Assembly: GCA_905160935.1 (NCBI GenBank)
Contig: CAJHZI010000778.1
Location: forward strand, 1 to 64,000
DNA from: Enchytraeus crypticus
Lineage: Eukaryota > Annelida > Clitellata > Enchytraeida > Enchytraeidae
Length of the DNA stretch: 64,000 bases
Reading direction: 5' to 3'
Shown: one piece after another, positions 1 to 13,700 of the stretch
Layout of the letters: each line of letters starts with the position of its first letter
How positions within the stretch are numbered: the stretch's first letter is position 1
Notes under the pieces: generated by a model
What the model was told of the DNA's origin: nothing
What the model saw: only the letters and a program-made list of their open reading frames with translations
The model's database searches: none
Program-made: the position numbers and the translations under genes

Positions 1-349
1 CAAACAACAATGCGTAAAGACAGTATAACGTAATAGGCTAAAGTTCAGAGATTACTCAGCGAAAAATGACTTGATGAAATGCCAGCTAGTGTTATATCAC
101 TGCGCCCTGCGTTGTCGCTGAAAACTTTGCGACATTCCTCTGAACGTCCTCACTCGCTCTACTTGTTGCGCCCTAAGCTGATCTAATGTTTAATGGAGTA
201 TATCATGCTAAGGCATCTCTATACTTCTACATACGAGATGTCATAAAATAGGCCTAGAGACGAAACGTCTTTAATACACTCGCATACTTTTTGTGGGTTT
301 GCGGGTCAGAAACTAGAATGGCTTATTCACGTCAAGATGTCGGGTGTAT

Positions 350-489
350 CGGTCGAATATCTTACCGATGTCGGTAAGATATTCGACCGCGGATCATTAT
401 GTGCGGGTTCAAATCCTGGGCTCGCCCGTCACTGACATAGCTTTCGAGTGAGGAAACTGACGTTACCATAAGCTTTACCAGCTTTTTAA
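350..489 (+). repeat. SINE-1 copy (tRNA-derived) with inverted head
   Basis: The body at 369-489 carries the box-B-like GGGTTCAAATCC, then CGTCACTGACAT and the tail GAGGAAACTGACGTTA...TTTACCAGC. Positions 350-368 are an exact inverted copy of 371-389 with a 2-base spacer, so the head of the element folds back on itself. Confidence 0.85.
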
Positions 490-894
490 ACCGTTGTACC
501 CCTGAAACCCGAGCATCGCCGTGGTTGATCCAAAGAACCAAAGCAGCAGTCAGACTAGACTTAGTGATGATCAAGATAGGTAGAGCCTTGCTCCAAACAG
601 TCCTGGGAGTCCCTATGACCAGAGCCTGACTCTGAGTGATTGACCGAAGCTCACGGTCAAGCCCATGGCCCATCAATTGAGGTATCCGTACGACATACAT
701 ATACAATACATCAAGCTCTGGATAAAGACGAAAAATAAGTATGTTTATGGTATAAATTTTCTTAAAGCTTTTGCTACAAAGGCCTTAATCCTGAGAGATT
801 TTATCAGAAAAGTTGATCTCTTCAAAGAGAATGAACGACAGTTTTGTCTAAACATGGTGCAAATAAAGAGTAATATAGACAGAGTGTAAATATA

Positions 895-1045
895 GAGACG
901 CCTTGTGGAGCAGTAGAATGCTCGCCTCCTGAACGAGAGGTTGCTAGTTCGAGACTGAGGCTCGAAATTTTTCTCTCCCCTCCCTTCCTAGCGCAAAAAC
1001 TTAGTTGCGAACACTTCCTGGTGACAGGTAGTTTAGGGTGAAATT
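895..1045 (+). repeat. tRNA-like SINE head, family unclear
   Basis: GGAGCAGTAGAATGCTCGCC followed by a stem-like segment and GCTAGTTCGAGACTG looks like the A and B boxes of a tRNA promoter. The expected acceptor-stem partner is missing downstream, so this is more likely a SINE head than a tRNA gene. Confidence 0.4.
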
Positions 1046-1614
1046 TCCTATCTAAATCCCTCCGGACAGACCCATAAAATGGAACATAACGGTGCGTCAA
1101 AGAAAGTAAGAGAGATGTGGAAACCAAGGTATGTCGATAAGGATCAAGAGTGAAATTACGAAGTCAGTCCATCGTTATTTAATCCCCATTTAATTCACAT
1201 GTAATCCATATTTAAATCAAATTTAATTAACTCTTAAATCACACTTAATCCACACCGCTTCACTATAGACTCAAAATGAATGCATGCCTATAAATTTAAA
1301 ACTCTTCCGCGTTCTGAGTGACGTTGAAAAATGATACGAAAAATACTCAAAAAATGTCAGAATTGCATTTAATTTGCCACAATTGCAAAGTTTAATAAGC
1401 ACAATCACAATATTTAATAATTGTATAAACTGTATAAGTGTATATGTATTATATATGCCGTATATAATGTACATGTATTATATATTATTTATAGCATCTT
1501 TATACATGTAGTATCCCCGTGTTGCATCCGGGTTGCTTGAAGAATAGACTAACCGTGTAAATATGCGTGTGTCGTAGAAGGCGACATAAAAACTAGATCC
1601 AAACTGACAGAAAG

Positions 1615-1722
1615 GGCATTCGTTTGGTGAGCGCCTAGACTCCAGAAATTGCCACAAAAACTTAAACGAATGGCTAATCCCGACCCTGGGTAAATTGGGA
1701 TTTAAGGAAGACGATGATGATT
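1615..1722 (+). mobile_element. LINE 3' end, (GAT)n-tailed family
   Basis: 5'-truncated copy of a non-LTR retrotransposon recognised by comparison with other copies in the window. It runs from GGTGAGCGCCTAGACTCCAG to CGACCCTGG...GGGATTTAAGGAAG and ends in GATGATGAT. The copy near 23660 still encodes a LINE-like C-terminus with WDREEWKRP. Confidence 0.7.
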
Positions 1723-1750
1723 ATAGTGTATTTATATAGTATATGACTAC

Positions 1751-1905
1751 AAAAATTGCTACAGAAATGTAAACGAATGGTAAAGTCTCAAATAGGGGAC
1801 TGACTGATGAAATAATGTAAGACAGAGAGGATTTGAGACAGTCTATTCGTATCCCGACCCTGGTTAAACTGGGATTTAAAGGAATATGAAGATGATGATT
1901 ATAGT
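1751..1905 (+). mobile_element. LINE 3' end, (GAT)n-tailed family, second copy
   Basis: Directly follows the copy at 1615-1722 in the same orientation and is longer. GACAGAGAGGATTTGAGACA encodes DREDLR, the degraded C-terminal motif, followed by [12 protein letters not shown] and a (GAT)n tail. Confidence 0.7.
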
Positions 1906-2736
1906 ATATTTGTATAGTAGGCCTATATGACCAACACTGCTATCTATATATACACAGTGTTAAGCTGTATATAGCTTAGTGACGCAACTAACAGGATATT
2001 TGCCACTACTAATAATAGACGCAGTGTAGATCTTGCTTCGTTATAATGTACTGAACAGTTCGCTAGCTCAATACACAGCAGATTCTCATCAGAATGTTAA
2101 TTAGGCCTCAGAAATACTGACTCAACAAGTAGGCCCTAGTAGCCATACTACTCTATCCCCTCTTCCTTGAGACACTGGCTCCGGATAATCTAACTTCCGG
2201 TGGTGTAATTGTTATGCTAAGTGGACCAAGCGAAGAATTAAATTTTTTCTCAGTTTATAAATAAAATATGAGCGTAATTTATCATTTTAAAAAGTAAGTA
2301 CCAAATCTCGAATTGTAGCGTCCTTTTCGTTCAACCTTCATTGCACAGTGATAATTAGAGACCGACCGGCAAGATTTGTACTTGCGGCTTCTTATTTATA
2401 AGGCAAAACTAGTGCGCAGTTTGCTGCATCATCCAAGCGGCATTAAGAATTGATTCCAAGGCCTCTTGCTCAAGAGCTAAGTATACAAGCCACGAACAAC
2501 CATAAGACTCATTCACCCTAGAAGACTCATTCTCTTTTTAAATTCCTGTTGCTATTATTTCAAACTTTATCAACTGTTATTTCTTTTACTTGTATTGCAC
2601 GTTCATTCCGTTTGCCTAGTTATTTTCAATTTGTATGACTGAGGGGTGGACAACTAGATAGTTGACTTGTGACCTCTTAGATGGCCTTGTTGGTGTATGT
2701 CACTGTATATTCGGAGTGTATTGAAACAAACATAGT

Positions 2737-2771
<35 letters not shown>

Positions 2772-4722
2772 GCAGAACTACAGAATTACTTTATTTCATT
2801 TATTTAGTTTATTTTCGTCCAACCCATTTCGCTCAGAGCGAATTTTTTTAACTAAACTTACAGAGCGGCTCGTATTCTGGCACAGACGTTGCAGACTAGA
2901 TCAATCTACGCCGCGAGTGTCTTAAGAGGCGACTAAACATTAGCTGCAGAAAGAAGACCATACGAAACCAACTCAGAAATTGTTAAAACTAAAAGCTACA
3001 ATCAGATTTTGATATAAGTGCAGCCAAATTGAAGGTAGGCCTATCACTTGTATTTTGATAGTAGGCCTTAACAAAAAGTAAGCGAGAAAGATAACGGAGA
3101 ATGTTAATTACTAAGTGCCTAGGATCTACCAAGTAGTTGCAATTCTATAGGAGCCAGAACAGAATGAATAACAGCAAATACTTTGAACATTAAATGTGAT
3201 ATGTTTATTTAGTGTTAACAATACGCTACACGACAAACGATCACTCAATGCATAAAGTGAGCAGAATTCTTAACATTTCTTTGAACGAATCTCATCGAGA
3301 TATCTCTACAAAATTTAGAAATAAATCATCAAAATACAAAATACTGATAATTTTAACAGATTTCTATTTCTATGCGCCTCAATTTAAAGCGTAATCTGCT
3401 TCAACTGAAATTGTAAATTAGACGTGGGATGCTGGAAATATATGTCGAAATAAATGAAATCTATCCACTAAGTTAAATAAATAAATGAAAACTATTTAGT
3501 GCTACTGTCTACCACACAGTTAACAATTATAAATAACGTTCAATGTACAAGACCAAACAAAAGTACGCATAAGCTCACATATGTAGTTAAGAACTCAAGT
3601 GCCTTTAACTATAATTAACTTTAGCTCAATCATTCTTAATTAATTAAAAATCATGTTCTTACTATAAATTAATTAATCACAATTAAAACTGAAGTCTTAG
3701 CCGACAGAAACAGTTTTTCACGATCTCAAAACAACACTTGAAACACATAAATGGTTAGAGAAATTTCTGGAATTCTAAAGTCTATAGAATTAAAACTATT
3801 CTCATAATACAAAATTGTTCAACAAGATTCCGACTTGAACACTAAATTTATACTTCACCAGTCTGATAAGCTGGAAAATGTTGAATACTCAACAGTTACA
3901 TGGATTGGTCATAAGGATGGTAAGAAGAGGATTTAATAATTAATATTAATAGTTTAATAGTTATATTTATTCAAATAGATAATAATTTATAATTGCTAAT
4001 ATACGCTCCTTGTGCAGTGAAATAGACTGAACAATAAAACAAAAGTGGGCAATCAAATTAAACAAAGTAACTAGTCTAATCAACACTACACTACAAAAAT
4101 AAAATTTACGACTTAACAATCTGGGATAATCTCGCGTAGGATGAATTATAATCAAAAGACATAAATTAACGCCTGGTTTTATCGTCTTGTGATGATATTA
4201 GGAAAGTATCTAACAACAAAATCGTTTTTATAAACTGATGGCTCTAATATATTATAACAACAGTAACACGTTAGAGCAGCATTTTTGCAAAAACAAAAAA
4301 GAGAAACAACGGTAGTATTGTCAAAATGTTTTTAAGTTTTTACAAAATCTTCACGTGCTTAAACACTTTAAGATGTTTAAAATCACAGTAGCATCACAAA
4401 TTTGCAAAGAAAAATAAACTGCAAATTCTTAGAACAAACATATAAATGAAATTTCTATTTACATGCACTTGATAACATCTCAGGAACAACTGAACTTAGA
4501 GATGAAGGTCTATGTCGTGTTATATAAGAGAATATATATTGTAGCCTTGGAAATGCAATCAGATTAGCTTCTGGCTTAGTAGTTGTAGAGACTCGTGTAA
4601 ATGTTGGCCTTACAATGCAATGCAGATGCCACATACAAAGACATTATTAACTTTATGTATGCTACTACATATGACCACTGAACTTCAAAGGCAAGAATTT
4701 AATGCGTTCGCCCTCAGTTCTA

Positions 4723-7700
4723 TTAATAGTCTGGGGTAAGGCGTAGGTAGGGTTTTCCCGACGGAACTTCCACCTGTTCTAAATTAGGAAACAGCTTCTT
4801 GGCGTCCTCGGCAGATAGGGTTGGCACCACCATGCACTTCTCACCAGGCTGTGAATCAAACAAACATATTGGGTATGTGGCAACGTATGGCATACGATAA
4901 ATACAACAAATATCTAATAATAAGAGAATGTCTTAGGAAGGCAACGGGAAACCACCTCAGAAGCCATACTTTTCCCAAGCTATTGGCAACATAAGGTATG
5001 GATAAGGCAGAGACTTTGTGAAGGGATTAATTTGTTGACCTAAGGAGTGCTCTTACGGAGCGAAAAAACAGAGTATGTTTGAGTATGAATAAGTACCTTG
5101 AACCAGCCACTTGGCAGTGCACTGAAGAAGAATAGAATGTCTTAATGGCGTAGGGGTAACGTTATGAAATTTAAAATGACATATCCTGAGGTGAATTGAA
5201 CCTTCGTGTGTTCGAATCCCAGCCGCGCTCATCTGAGAGTAAAATCTAGGACATTCACTTGACTGGTTAAACGGAAAATTGTCTAAATTGCCTAACGGTT
5301 TAAACATATGGTATTAAAAGTGATAGATATCAACGTGGTTGATCATTTCACTGAAATGGGTGTTTACTTTTTTGCTTTAACAATCTCTCTTCAGTGTTTA
5401 ACCATGAAGCAGGTCCAAAGTACACATTCTTACTCACAATCTGCATTCACCCTCAGTAAGAGCATTCTGTCGATCAACATATTGAATAACTAAAACTGAC
5501 GTAAGCAAATCATCAGATGATATGTCAAGGCCATTACACGAAGACATGCTTATTTACAAAATCTTAAATCTTAATAATCTAAATATTTCACCACAGTGTG
5601 TTCAGATGTACTGTGGGTATTAAAAGTTTAGAGTTAGAGACAGTGTTACGATTACATGTACCATTCAAGAAAAAGTTTACGGTTGGTGATTTTTAAAACG
5701 ATATCATTGCTTTAAGGGCATAAGTAGTTAGGACGCTGCATACATGACGTTATGGTATCAGGGACACTTTTTAAACCGATCTGTAAATGTAGCCTACAGT
5801 TCCGTCCAACTTTCAACCGATTTTCACACTAATCCAAAAGATAACAATAGATTAAGTCAATTTTGAATCTTGAAAATACAATGAATTATGAGAATAGGTT
5901 GAGACATGGAAATACATTGAATCAGGGAAATAGGTTGAATCATGAAAATACGTTGAATCAGGGAAATAGGTTGAAACATGGAAATACATTGAATCATGGA
6001 TTGAATCAGGGAAATACGTTAATTGTGGAAATACATGTACGTTGAATCATGGAAATACGTTGAACCATGAAAACATACTGAATATAAATACGTCGATACA
6101 GTGCAAGAAAGGATTAGACAAGCTTAACCCGTACAACAGATCTCAGACTGCAATCAACTGTAGCACAACTGATCACAAGTCATCAATCAATAAGAATTTA
6201 TCGTCCGGTTCCTAGCCATAAGGCAATGTCAGGGACGTCATCAGTAGATCTAACGTAACAAAACGGAACACTCCAGAGGAACACAGTTCACCTACCTGCC
6301 AGTCCACAGGCGTCGCCACCTTCTGACGAGCTGTCAACTGTAGTGAATCAATAGCACGCAGTATTTCCCTAAATCAATCAATCACACTGAATCCGTGAGT
6401 CAATCAATCAATCAGTCAGACTAATATATAACTCTGTATTATAAAAATGTCACATAAGACACGAGAAAGAGCAGTTTGTGCACTTTGAAGACGAATTAAA
6501 GAAGTTTTAGGGAAAACCGTCAACGAGACTAATTTATCAGCAGGTAAACCCGGTCTTCAGCATACAACAGTAAATATTGTCGACAGAACTATTTAACTAA
6601 TATGTGTGTATATTAGGATAAGTTGATTATGCATAAAGTTTTTGCATGTTTGAGGAAGCCATGCAAAAATAATAATAATATTGTCATAGTATTTTCGTAA
6701 ATCTACAGGTGTAACAAAACATAGTAAAGATCTACCGACTTAAACTGAGAGAATTTTCTTGATTCTTGTTCACTAATTTATTGTTTACTTAAGTAGTTGA
6801 AGAAGGAATAGAAATTAAATAAACAAATGAGTTAACTCAATCAACAAAATAAAAATGTCATTGCTAAATTAGCAGAGTAAAATGGTACAATATTTTGATG
6901 ATAAGAATCTCAATGAATCGTCAAACTTTAATTAAATTCCTTACAAAAAAACTCAAATAATGAACGTACGAGAAATTGCGACCAGTGGTGGCAGGATAGA
7001 GTATGGACAGCTTCAGCTTCTTGTCAGGCCCAATCACGAACACCTGCAAGAGATTAAATCATGCAAATCTAATAATAACAAACACAAATCATATATATCT
7101 AATAATAATAAACACCTGCAAGAGATTAAATCATATAAACCTAATAACAGCAAACACCTGCAAGTGATTAAATCATAAAAATCTAATAACAACAAACACC
7201 TGCCAGAGATTAAATCATAAAAATCTAATAACAACAAACACCTGCAAGAGATTAAATCCAATAAATCTAATAACAACAAACACCTTCAAGAGATCAAATC
7301 ATATAAACCTAATAATAACAAACACAAATCATACAAATCTAAAAATAACAAACAAAAATCATATAAATCTAATAATAACAAACTCCTAAAAGAGATCAAA
7401 TCATATAAATATATCCAATCAAACAGAATAACAATAAAATTAGTACATATTAGTATCAGACATTCATATCCAAAATCGGTCAATCAATCAGTATATTTAT
7501 AAAGCGCTGCTCTATGAAAAAGCCACATAGGACATATAAGTAGCTTAACGGTAAATGTCCACAACCGTTGTTACACCTAGACCTCTGTAGGTACTACAAG
7601 TACACTTAAAAAGTATATTAACACAGCTACAGGATGATTACGCCTTCATTGTTTTAGTCTAATTGCGAGAAACTAGGCTAAGATTTTAAAATCAGTTTTC

Positions 7701-10700
7701 ACTAATTTGTCTATTCTCTATTTAAATAGAATGATGATGATGACCAGATGATGAAACCAGAGTGTATGAACTCAACAGTACCAGCCTACATGTCACCTAA
7801 TCCTCTACATTAACTTATATACAGAGAATAGTAGAGCATAAACAGAAGCCTATGAGTTTACAATATAAAACAGGGGCTAAACATTAGGTTAGATAAAGTG
7901 ATGAGATTTTTTATGAATACACAGATGTTTAACAAGCTGACGAGCACAATGCTGATGTTGAAACAGGAAGGCAGTAAATCAGGCAATAAGATATAGTCAG
8001 GCTACATTGGTATACGATACAACGTGTCACAGTGGTAGACGTGGTCAATAAACAGACGGGCAGTCAAACGATCCTAAAATACAGTCCTAAATAAATAATC
8101 CTGCATATTTTTTTAAAAAGAGTTAGAGTTGTATAGAAATAGATATATAAGAGGGTTAACTAGAGTCATTAAGAAAGAGATATTATATAGAAAGAGTTAT
8201 TTAGAAAGTGTTATTACGAAAGAGTTATATAGAAAGAGTTAGAGGGGGAGAGAGATTCCTAGAGAGCGAGAATGAGTGAGCTGCATAGATAGAAAGAGAG
8301 AGAAAGAGAGCTAGAGAGAGAGAGAGAGGGAGAGAGAGAGGGGGGAGGGGGGAAGGATAGAGAGGGGGGAAGGAGAGAGAGAGGGGGAAGGTAAAAGAGA
8401 GAGAGAGAAAGAGAGAGAAAGAGAGAGAACGAGAGAGAGAGCGGGAAGGGAGAGAGAGAGACCGCTGAAGATAGAAGAAGAAAGAATGCGTTAAAACATG
8501 TCAAAGAGATGCATTGACCTGAGAGAGATAAGATAAATATTAAAAGCTCTAGTAGGCTGAAAGATATGTGATAGTAAAATTAGGAGTAGCCTCAGAGGCA
8601 CAAGATAATAAAAGTAGGAGTGGCCTGAGAGACACAAGATAATAAAAGTAGGAGTGGCCTGAGAGACACAAGATAATAAAAGTAGGAGTGGCCTGAGAGA
8701 CACAAGATAATAAAAGTCGGAGTGGCCTGAGAGACACAAGATAATAAAAGTAGGAGTTGCTTAGGAGCAGAAGTAGATTACTCACAGCACGACAAGTGAG
8801 AGGCATTCCCTGCAGATCCAGTTCATCCGGGTCAATCATTCCCAGAGTCTTGGCAATCTTTCTCTCAGGATCTGCTATCAGTGGATACGGGAACTCGGAT
8901 TCAGATGAGCCACAGTAGGATAGGATGTCCTAACACGTTACAACTTTATGTTACTACATTTATCTATTAATAATAATAATAATAATAATAATAAAGGTTT
9001 AACGTCCATTTCCTCATCCAGGAATGATGTCAGGGACGTCCCCAACAGCATACATCACTACAGATCAATTCATCCAGACCAATCTGCAAAAGAAATGTGC
9101 TGAGGAGAAGTAAGGTCCTAAACGAAAGCCAGTCCGGTGATCAAAAATGGTCAGGGTAGATTTATTATGTTTACGGTGGGAAAAGGTAAGTCTTAAGCTT
9201 GCTAGAGAATGTTGAAAGAGAAGAACAAGAGCGATGAAGATTAGCAGGTAAAGAGTTTCAGATTGTGGGTGCTGCGTAAGAAAAAGAACGTCTGCCCAAT
9301 GATGTGAGAATATTTGGAGCAGAGAGAAGATTGGCATCGGTGGAACGAAGTGAACGTGAGGGACGATAGGGAAGAAGAATTTCAGATAAGTAAGAAGGTC
9401 TGCCAAATCTAAACTCTTAAACTAATACACCTCAATTCTAAATTAATTTTTCTACTACCAACAATTCTATATATTAAAAAATTTATCAATTAGCAAACTA
9501 ATGCATCTTCATACAATATTAATACATTAGCCATTCACTGAACTTACAAACATTTCGCAAGAAAAATTATCTCGTTCAAAGGAATTGTTATTGATCGATG
9601 TTAAAAAATTTTGCACTATTTAAATACATAGATGTTAGGTTTTAAAATGATAGATGAATAATGCATCATTCCAGAACATACATGTCATCCTTAACTAGAA
9701 AATGCAAATTGGCCACAGGTAAAATGTAAGAAAAACAGTGTTAGTATGGTAAGAAATATCGTCTGATGGCAAATCATCAAAAATGACAAGAACTCCACCA
9801 GTCAATCGAACGACACATCAGTAGATCTGTAATAGGATAGAGAAAATACTGGAACAGTCTGTTCTCAAATATTACAAGGATTTGAAGAACTCTCTAACGG
9901 CAGTAAAAAAATCTGTCTACCATATGTACTGAAAGTTGAAGCAAACACAAACGCTGTAAAGTTTAGAGATAAAAAGTTCCACATATCAAATATCAAATCA
10001 AATATGCACACATGCAAACATACATTTTTTCATACATCATATCATATATCAGTCAAATTAAAATCATCCATATAAACTACTGGCTATGTGCATGAGGCAA
10101 AGCTTGGTACAAATCTAAGCAATTCTCTTATAACACTCAACCTATGGTACACAACTAATTTCATATTATAAATTAAATTTGCTCATTCTCAGTTGAAGAA
10201 ATATAGACCAACCAGTAGAAGCGATCGCCTCATCACTACTAATGATTGTCCAATGTCCATCATTACTTATGATTGTACAATGTCCATCATTACTTATGAT
10301 TGTACAATGTCCATCATTACTTATGATTGTACAATGTCCATCATTACTTATGATTGTACAATGTCCATCATTACTTATGATTGTACAATGTCCATCATTA
10401 CTTATGATTGTACTATGTCCATCATTACTTATGATTGTACAATGTCCATCATTACTTATGATTGTACAATGTCCATCATTACTTATGATTGTACAATGTC
10501 CATCATTACTTATGATTGTCCAATGTCCATCATTACTTATGATTGTCCAATGTCCATCATTACTTATGATTGTACAATGTCCATCATTACTTATGATTGT
10601 ACAATGTCCATCATTACTTATGATTGTACAATGTCCATCATTACTTATGATTGTACAATGTACTAACGATCACTTCATCAGTATTAATGATTCCTTCATC

Positions 10701-13700
10701 ATTACAAGTGATTGTTCATCATTAGTCATTACTAAAGATCACTTCAAGGGGTATGGTCTGGCACTTCATAATTTTATTTATTTGTATATTTATTGGATTA
10801 AACATCACACTAAACTGATAAATGGATCCTCTAATAGAACACCTATTAGCTTCCCACAGCGCTGCAATTGTTACAGACTTTTGAACTGCAGTGTTGTAGT
10901 TAAGTTATTAGACTGTCGAGTAGAGTGGTCCAAGAAGTGCAGAATCATTGACTGGAGAGCTATTGGTGTTCAAACCATTCAGTCGTTAAGTGTATGGCAG
11001 TTAAGAGTCATATAAGGCAAGACATAGTAGTTTCTAATTTTACTATCACTCCACTAAATTGAAAGACAAGGAGTCAATGAAGAAAGCTGCTTTTAATCAT
11101 AATAGGGCTAAGACTGGAAGTGTTATATCTTTATACACTGGCGGCAGTTATGCAGGGTAACTAATTAAATAATTTAAGGTTCTTGGCATCCTTTATGTTC
11201 TGTGCACGATGTTTGTCTGCATAATGTTTCTGATATCTGACATTGTTTTTATGAATAAACATGGCTCTCTCTCTCTCTCTATCTCTATCATTCTCTCTCT
11301 CTCAACGAATCCAATAAAAATTGAATTTATTGAACGAATTGAACCTGCATGTTTGTCCAAGAGCCCATTATTTAGAATGATTTAAGAGCCTTTGAGAGAG
11401 AGAAAGAGCGAAATAAAGACAGAGAGAAATAGAGAAATAGAGAGGAGAAGAAGCAAACTTTCAGACAGCATCAGGCATCAGAATCAGTTACAAATTCTAA
11501 AGGAACTATTACTTATTCAATTTGCTACTAACTGGATTCAAATCATTTTGGACCATAATTAATTAATATATATATATATTCTATATTTATTAAAATTATA
11601 ATATCTCTCCATCGTTATACCAAGTGGCAGGTCCAACGTACATATACATACTCAGAGTCTACTTACACAATCTACAGACAAAAAAGTTAATTCATTCACA
11701 AAACTCTCTGCCTATGTATACTATCGCTTGGGGAAAATAATTTTAAAATATGGCTTCACAGATGGCTTCCCGCTGCCTTCCTCAATTCATACTTGGTTGT
11801 TTCTTACAACTCATGCAATCAATGGTTTGTCTATTCTTCAGTGTCTCAGACATAACATCGGTCAAATTAAAATTAATTTAAGATGTTAATACTGATTAGA
11901 AATTCTAGAAAAAGATTTGGCAGCAGAAAAGCCTTGATTCTCTACTATTACATATATTAATAGATAAACTCGCTAGTCAAAAACAAATTATAATCAAAAT
12001 AAAATATCCAATAATATACATATATACAAAAGTCATTCACTGTAACCATTTTCTCTTTAACATTGCGATCAGTATGTGCATGATTAAAATCCTGGGCTCA
12101 CCTGTCACTGATATCACTTTCAAGAGATTGCAGTTTTAACAAACAAATGCTCTTCCAGTTTGCTTGAGTGGATAAGATCAAGGACATCATCACCAGAATG
12201 TTATCATTCTCAATTCATCGACCAATCATTATTTTAATAATTAGGCTGGCCGGAGCCATTGGCAATGTTGGTGAGATATTCGACTGCGGGTCAGCATGAG
12301 CGATGTTAAAATCCTGGGCTCACCCGTCACAGACATCGTTTTCGAGTAAGGAAACTGACGTTAACATTAGCTTCACCAGATTTTAGTAGACAGCACACTG
12401 TCTGTCACAACACAATTGAATTAACTTGACAAAATTTATATTTTACCAGATTTTAGTAGACAGCATACTGTCTGTCGCAATACAATTGAATTAACTTGAC
12501 AAAATTTATATTTTACCAGATTTTAGTAGACAGCATACTGTCTGTAGCAATACAATTGAATTAACTTGACAAAATTTATATTTTACCACCTTTAATTGAA
12601 AGCATACTGTCTGTCGCAAAACAATTGAATTAACTTGACAAAATTTCTAGTCGATCAAATTTAGGCAACAAACCTTGGACCATCCCTTGTGATCTTCTAC
12701 GCTATCGCAGGATAGAGCGATCATCTTGACACCCCGCTTAGTGAACTCATCCTTCAGCTTAACCACCCGACCCAGCTCAGTCGTACAAACAGGCGTGTAA
12801 TCTCTGGGGTGGGAAAATAGAATGGCCCATCTACAACATAATCACGTTCATCATCATCATCTTCCCTTAAATTCCAGTTTAACTAGAGTCGGGATACGAA
12901 TAGACCTTCTTTTGAAGTTTTTCCGTTCATTTAAATATTGTAGCAATTTCTGAAGCCTAGGCGCTCACCAATCGAATGCCCTTTCTGCCGTTGGTAACAT
13001 AATCAATCACTTTATCTATACATTTTTCATAAAGTTTCTATTAATGCTTAAATTATTGATACTAGTTCATTGAAATAATTTATCACAGCACTATTTTATA
13101 CAGCGTATTGGTAGAACATGTGGAATAATATAATATTAAACCAATTAGAAGAACGAGAGATGACATGATCGCAGGGCAAGCATCTCATTCTACGAAACTA
13201 GATTAGCTGTGGACAAAATTATTAAAAGCTCTACAATGTTCTGTAACTTTAATGATTAATTTCAAATAAAGCACCACTCAAATCATGACAATGATGGTAA
13301 TTGTATCATCCTAATTATTGTTCTAACAAAAAACTTACTAGTAGAATTTAATGACATCATAGCGTGATGAAGAATCCTTCGCAGTAAATAAATTATAACA
13401 CTGAAATTGTCATCACATCATCATGTTGCATCCCAAAATCTGCTGCTTTATTTAGATATATTAGGTCTATATAGTTTAACAATAAATACAAAAATCTCTT
13501 TGATAATTTCAGTAGCTACATGCCTTAATAATGTCTGCATCCTCTATTAGTTTAAGCACAATACAATTAATTAAATTATCTCCACCTGCAAATACACAAA
13601 TTCTTATTGATATGACCCAACGTTTGACATGAGCAGTATTACTAATTAATAGTATATTGCAAACTATTAGCCGCCCAAACATAAACATTTTAAAGAAAAC

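Larger units (their letters stand above)
1..4722. other. Gene-free repeat-rich region
   Basis: I see no coding exon here. The stretch holds a SINE with a fold-back head (350-489), a tRNA-like SINE head near 895-965, two tandem LINE 3' ends (1615-1905) and a CT/AC microsatellite (2739-2771). The rest is AT-rich unique DNA. The 3' UTR of the minus-strand PRDX6 gene must lie in the right end. A minus-strand ATTAAA lies at 4698-4703, just after the stop codon, and an AATAAA at 3966-3971, so the polyadenylation site is uncertain. Confidence 0.6.

Noticed and set aside
895..965. tRNA gene
   Set aside because: A and B boxes are present, but the acceptor stem does not pair and the sequence runs on like a SINE.
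7039..7483. CRISPR-like array of regularly spaced repeats
   Set aside because: The genome is animal; units are contiguous tandem repeats without unique spacers.
10193..11015. Long open frames with SIITYDCTM or PSLLMIVQC repeats
   Set aside because: By-product of a 27-bp array in an intron of the opposite-strand PRDX6 gene.
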